This document shows positions 61,159 through 64,000 of a stretch of DNA of 64,000 nt, one piece after another. The notes under the pieces are model-generated. The model worked only from the letters and a program-made list of their open reading frames with translations. It did no database searches and had not been told where the DNA came from. The first letter of the stretch is position 1. Each line of letters opens with the position of its first letter. Where the stretch lies: NCBI GenBank assembly GCA_002352545.1, contig DEIO01000015.1, positions 124,001 through 188,000 of the forward strand, in the 5' to 3' direction. The stretch is from Patescibacteria group bacterium UBA2772. Its GTDB lineage: Bacteria > Patescibacteriota > Minisyncoccia > Moranbacterales > DUUL01. A program made the translations under genes and the position numbers.

Positions 61159-62700
61159 GTGGAGTTGATAAATTTTATAAAAAACACGTTTAAAGATACG
61201 GCAATCACTATAGCAGCTGGGATTATCTCATTTGCTCTTCTTTTGGTTACTACATTAAATTTTTCCTTAGCAGCTGTTACATTTTTACTTTTTGTTGCAG
61301 TTGCAATTTTTCAGAAAAGTTTTTCCAGGGGTTGGCTGTTTCTCTTTTTCATTGTTATAATGTTTCCTTCTATCAAAATCACATCTGATTTTGCGACAGT
61401 TTCTGATTTATTATTGACATTACTTGCTCTAATAGGTCTTATTTCAATTATATTTGAAGGAGCGAAGGTAAAACTAAATAAATTGACATTTTATTTTCTT
61501 TTACTGCTTATTTCTGGAGGAAGTACAATGTTCTTTGGTAGCTATTTTGGTGTAAATATAGACAATAGTGTCTGGTTTGTAAGTTTTTTAATTCTTTTTT
61601 ATTGGTTATCATTAACAACATTTCATTACTTTTTTCAGACACAGAAACGTTTGAAAAGATTTTTTAACTTACTCATATCAGCGGGAGTAGCACACTCTGT
61701 TTTTGGAATAATAGCCTTCTTCACTTCTTGGCAAACATCTGGTGGATTAGGGATATCATCAGGAAAAACACAGAATTTAGCGTTTGCTACAGTGGAGACT
61801 CAAATTAATGGTTTCTTGGGAAATGGTTTCTTATTACGGGTAGGGGCAAATGCTCTAGCTCCGTTATTACTTATTTTTATTCCCATTACGATTGGGACAC
61901 TGATAAATACAAAAAGGAAAGTACGGAAAACTAGACCATTGAGCATAATAGAAGAAAAAGTAAGGCTTTTGGATTCAGCCTATTCGATAAAAAAGGCTAA
62001 TTTCATAAAAGAAAGAGTTCTTTCTAGAATCAAAGATAGTCTCATGAAAGATAGTTTATTAAGATTTCTAAAGAGCAAAGAGATGCTAGTTTTTCTAATA
62101 GTTATTCAAATGTTGGCACTTGTGCTAACGTTTTCTTACATAGCACTTATTGCTCTTGGAATCGGATTGTTTATAATTGGTATACTTCTGAGAAATAATC
62201 GACTTATTTCTTTTATGGCAGGTTTCTTGATTGTATTAACTTTAGTAGTGCCGTTTTTTAGACCAGCAATAAGTCTTGAAAAAAAAGACAATATTCAAAC
62301 TTGGTTTTCTGGTTTTGAACAAATAAAAGAGAACTGGCTATGGGGTAGTGCTTGGCAGGTTGATAAAAGAAATCCAATTGCAAGCGAAGAGAGGATTAGC
62401 AATTCATATCTTCTTATCTGGAATAATTTTGGATTAATTGGTGTCGTCATCTTTATGGGTGCACTTTATCAATACTTTAAAGATATTAGAAATATATACA
62501 TACGATCGGATGGACATAAAAGAGTTTGGTTGATAATGATTATAGCGATATTTTTCGAACTTCTGCTAATGGGACTTGCTAGCAACACATTGATTTTTGG
62601 ACCAGCAGCACTAGTTTTTTGGATTTTATATGGTGCAACACTAAACTTGAAACAAAGACAAATTGTTTTTGGTTTAACAGAAACTAAGTTAATTGATTAA
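61159..62700 (+). CDS. O-antigen ligase-like membrane protein, second copy
   Basis: A 513-residue polytopic protein with about eleven helices, a central cytoplasmic-looking charged loop (RKVRKTRPLSIIEEKVRL ... SRIKDSLMKDSLL, about 250-310) and the ligase-type segments FQTQKRLKRFFNLLISAGV, LRVGANALAPLL and RISNSYLLIWNNFGLIG. Same superfamily as the 58941 gene but of the type common next to DUF4012 genes. Start at GTG 61159, directly after an in-frame TAA. A TATAGT -10 lies at 61098-61103. The DUF4012 gene follows 9 bases later. Confidence 0.78.
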   Translation: MELINFIKNTFKDTAITIAAGIISFALLLVTTLNFSLAAVTFLLFVAVAIFQKSFSRGWLFLFFIVIMFPSIKITSDFATVSDLLLTLLALIGLISIIFEGAKVKLNKLTFYFLLLLISGGSTMFFGSYFGVNIDNSVWFVSFLILFYWLSLTTFHYFFQTQKRLKRFFNLLISAGVAHSVFGIIAFFTSWQTSGGLGISSGKTQNLAFATVETQINGFLGNGFLLRVGANALAPLLLIFIPITIGTLINTKRKVRKTRPLSIIEEKVRLLDSAYSIKKANFIKERVLSRIKDSLMKDSLLRFLKSKEMLVFLIVIQMLALVLTFSYIALIALGIGLFIIGILLRNNRLISFMAGFLIVLTLVVPFFRPAISLEKKDNIQTWFSGFEQIKENWLWGSAWQVDKRNPIASEERISNSYLLIWNNFGLIGVVIFMGALYQYFKDIRNIYIRSDGHKRVWLIMIIAIFFELLLMGLASNTLIFGPAALVFWILYGATLNLKQRQIVFGLTETKLID

Positions 62701-62709
62701 ATATTACAA

Positions 62710-64000
62710 ATGTTAGATTTACGAAAAAAAGCAAAGCAAACTAAATTTTTGATTAAATTTTGGATAGTCGCGATAATGCTACTAGCTGGATGGTACTTTT
62801 TGATTAAAGCATCTGAAAAGAAGTTTACCTCAATTGCAAAAGTAGCAAGCTCTGTTGCGAAAATTCTTCCTGTTGATGAAGAAAGGAAAGAGGAATTGGC
62901 AACAATCTTTAGTATTATTCCAGAGATAGCCAACGATGAAGAAAAAACTTTTTTACTTTTATTCCAGAACAATAATGAATTGCGTCCAGGAGGAGGCTAT
63001 ATCGGTTCTTTTGGAATTTTAAAAGTAAAAGGAGAGAAGGTTATTTCTATTGATACACACGATACAAATGTTTTTGACTCTGGAGTTGAAACAAAAATGA
63101 CACCTCCATTTCCAATGATGGATTATCTAAAGGTTTCTGATTGGGAATTAAGAGATTCAAATTGGTCTCCAGATTTTGCTACGAATGCAGAAAAAGCTGA
63201 AGAACTATATAGAATTGAAGGTGGTGAGGAAGAGATATCTGGTGTTGTTGCAGTTTCAACAAAACTGCTACCGTCTTTTTTGGAAATTACTGGACCAGTG
63301 AAGATCAAGGGTTTTCCAGGAGAATATAACTCTGAAAATGCTATTGAAAAACTTCAGTATCAAGTAGAAAAAGCTTATGTTGAACAAGGTATTGAAGAAG
63401 GACAAAGGAAATATATAATGAAAGATTTATCTAAAGCAATCCTTACAAGAGCTCAAGAACTAAGTTTGTCTGATAAAAAACGTTTGATTGAAAAGGTTGA
63501 GAAACATCTGAACGAAAAGGATGTAATGCTTAATTTCAAAGATTTTAAGTTGCAAGAAAAAATTGAAAAATTAGGCTGGAATGGGCAATTAAAAGAAGCA
63601 CAAAATGATTATCTGATGATGGTAGATGCAAATTTGGCTTCATATAAAACTGACAAGGTGATAAAGAGGACATTCGAATATACGGTTGATTTTTCCAGAG
63701 AAAAGCCAAGAGCAACACTAGTTATCACATATCGACATACAGGAAAAGCCAAAAACTGGTATATAAAAGACTATCAATCATATCTAAGAATTTTTGTTCC
63801 AGATGGAAGCTGGTTGGCTAATTCTGAGAATCTTTCACAGATTAAATATGGCAAAGAACAAAACAAGAAATTTTTTGGAGGAATTGTAAAAGTTCCAGTA
63901 GGAACAATAAAAACAGTTTCTTTTTCATATGATTTAGCAAAAAAAGTTACACTAGATGATTACAAACTTCTGATCCAAAAACAACCAGGTTTGGATTCTG
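62710..64000 (+). CDS. DUF4012-domain protein, 3' end beyond the window
   Basis: An open frame from ATG 62710 with no stop to the window end (430 codons). An N-terminal membrane helix (about 13-34) is followed by an extracellular region starting with the family mark TFLLLFQNNNELRPGGGYIGSFGI. Later parts (DSNWSPDFATNAEKAEELYR, VVAVSTKLLPSFLEITGPVKI) are also typical. DUF4012 proteins are near-universal surface proteins in CPR and some actinobacteria, of unknown role, usually near polysaccharide genes as here. The membrane anchor and the ligase neighbour suggest a shared surface-glycan job. Confidence 0.88.
   Translation, partial: MLDLRKKAKQTKFLIKFWIVAIMLLAGWYFLIKASEKKFTSIAKVASSVAKILPVDEERKEELATIFSIIPEIANDEEKTFLLLFQNNNELRPGGGYIGSFGILKVKGEKVISIDTHDTNVFDSGVETKMTPPFPMMDYLKVSDWELRDSNWSPDFATNAEKAEELYRIEGGEEEISGVVAVSTKLLPSFLEITGPVKIKGFPGEYNSENAIEKLQYQVEKAYVEQGIEEGQRKYIMKDLSKAILTRAQELSLSDKKRLIEKVEKHLNEKDVMLNFKDFKLQEKIEKLGWNGQLKEAQNDYLMMVDANLASYKTDKVIKRTFEYTVDFSREKPRATLVITYRHTGKAKNWYIKDYQSYLRIFVPDGSWLANSENLSQIKYGKEQNKKFFGGIVKVPVGTIKTVSFSYDLAKKVTLDDYKLLIQKQPGLDS

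Overview
The window is AT-rich bacterial chromosome that most resembles a Patescibacteria/CPR genome of the Parcubacteria side (a Moranbacteria-like lineage is my guess from gene content, not proven). The clues are densely packed short operons, a cell-surface set typical of these cells (VanW-domain, DUF4012, LCP, O-antigen-ligase-like and S41 proteins), ribosome-associated and tRNA genes scattered singly, tRNA genes without encoded CCA, and core genes that almost never carry a Shine-Dalgarno sequence. There are no rRNA genes, transposases or phage genes.

Layout. 1-3.1 kb: a Fur-family regulator with a palindromic operator over its promoter, followed by a decaying stretch (DUF2061, GNAT and a small membrane protein, all broken) and a PAS-only protein. 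3.2-10.6 kb: rpmE, tRNA-Ile and tRNA-Ala, a peptidase S51-like protein, mtaB, SpoIIM-like, DUF1003, groES, a beta-propeller lipoprotein, frr, rseP. 10.7-17.3 kb: proS, a rhodanese and the cell-shape operon mreB-mreC-mreD-mrdA. 17.3-20.8 kb: an accessory island with a Fic protein, a duplicated promoter/operator region, a perfect 32-bp palindrome and two pseudogenes. 21.0-25.1 kb: yebC-ruvC-dnaB-recR and a lipoprotein.

25.1-33.5 kb: a complete type V-A CRISPR-Cas locus, cas12a-cas4-cas1-cas2 followed by a structured leader and an array of 32 repeats and 31 spacers, all on the + strand. The locus is bounded on both sides by copies of a 46-bp element that folds into a long hairpin. By eye alignment, the Cas12a lacks the three residues used by characterised Cas12a proteins to cut pre-crRNA. 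A 45-codon reading frame overlaps the cas12a start. Two spacers come from overlapping parts of the same target, over a ribosome binding site and start codon.

33.5-37.5 kb: dus, a small gene with a strong Shine-Dalgarno, and a cysK-cysS operon behind what looks like a complete T-box riboswitch with a consensus promoter. 37.6-41.2 kb: a membrane-anchored PhnD-like binding protein, a sensor kinase and a lone receiver, probably one signalling unit. 41.2-51.9 kb: a CorA-like transporter with an altered signature, yidD, rsh, five tRNAs (fMet, Met, Lys, Arg, His), a GT4-LCP-GT2-S41-yvcK cluster for envelope building, and a 2-hydroxyacid dehydrogenase broken by two single-base indels. 52-64 kb: ROK kinase, VanW protein, Hsp20, PrsW-like protease, valS, two O-antigen-ligase-like membrane proteins and a DUF4012 protein cut by the window end.

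Core genes are intact while at least six accessory genes are broken, mostly by single-base changes in homopolymer runs. This argues for real gene decay rather than uniformly poor sequence.
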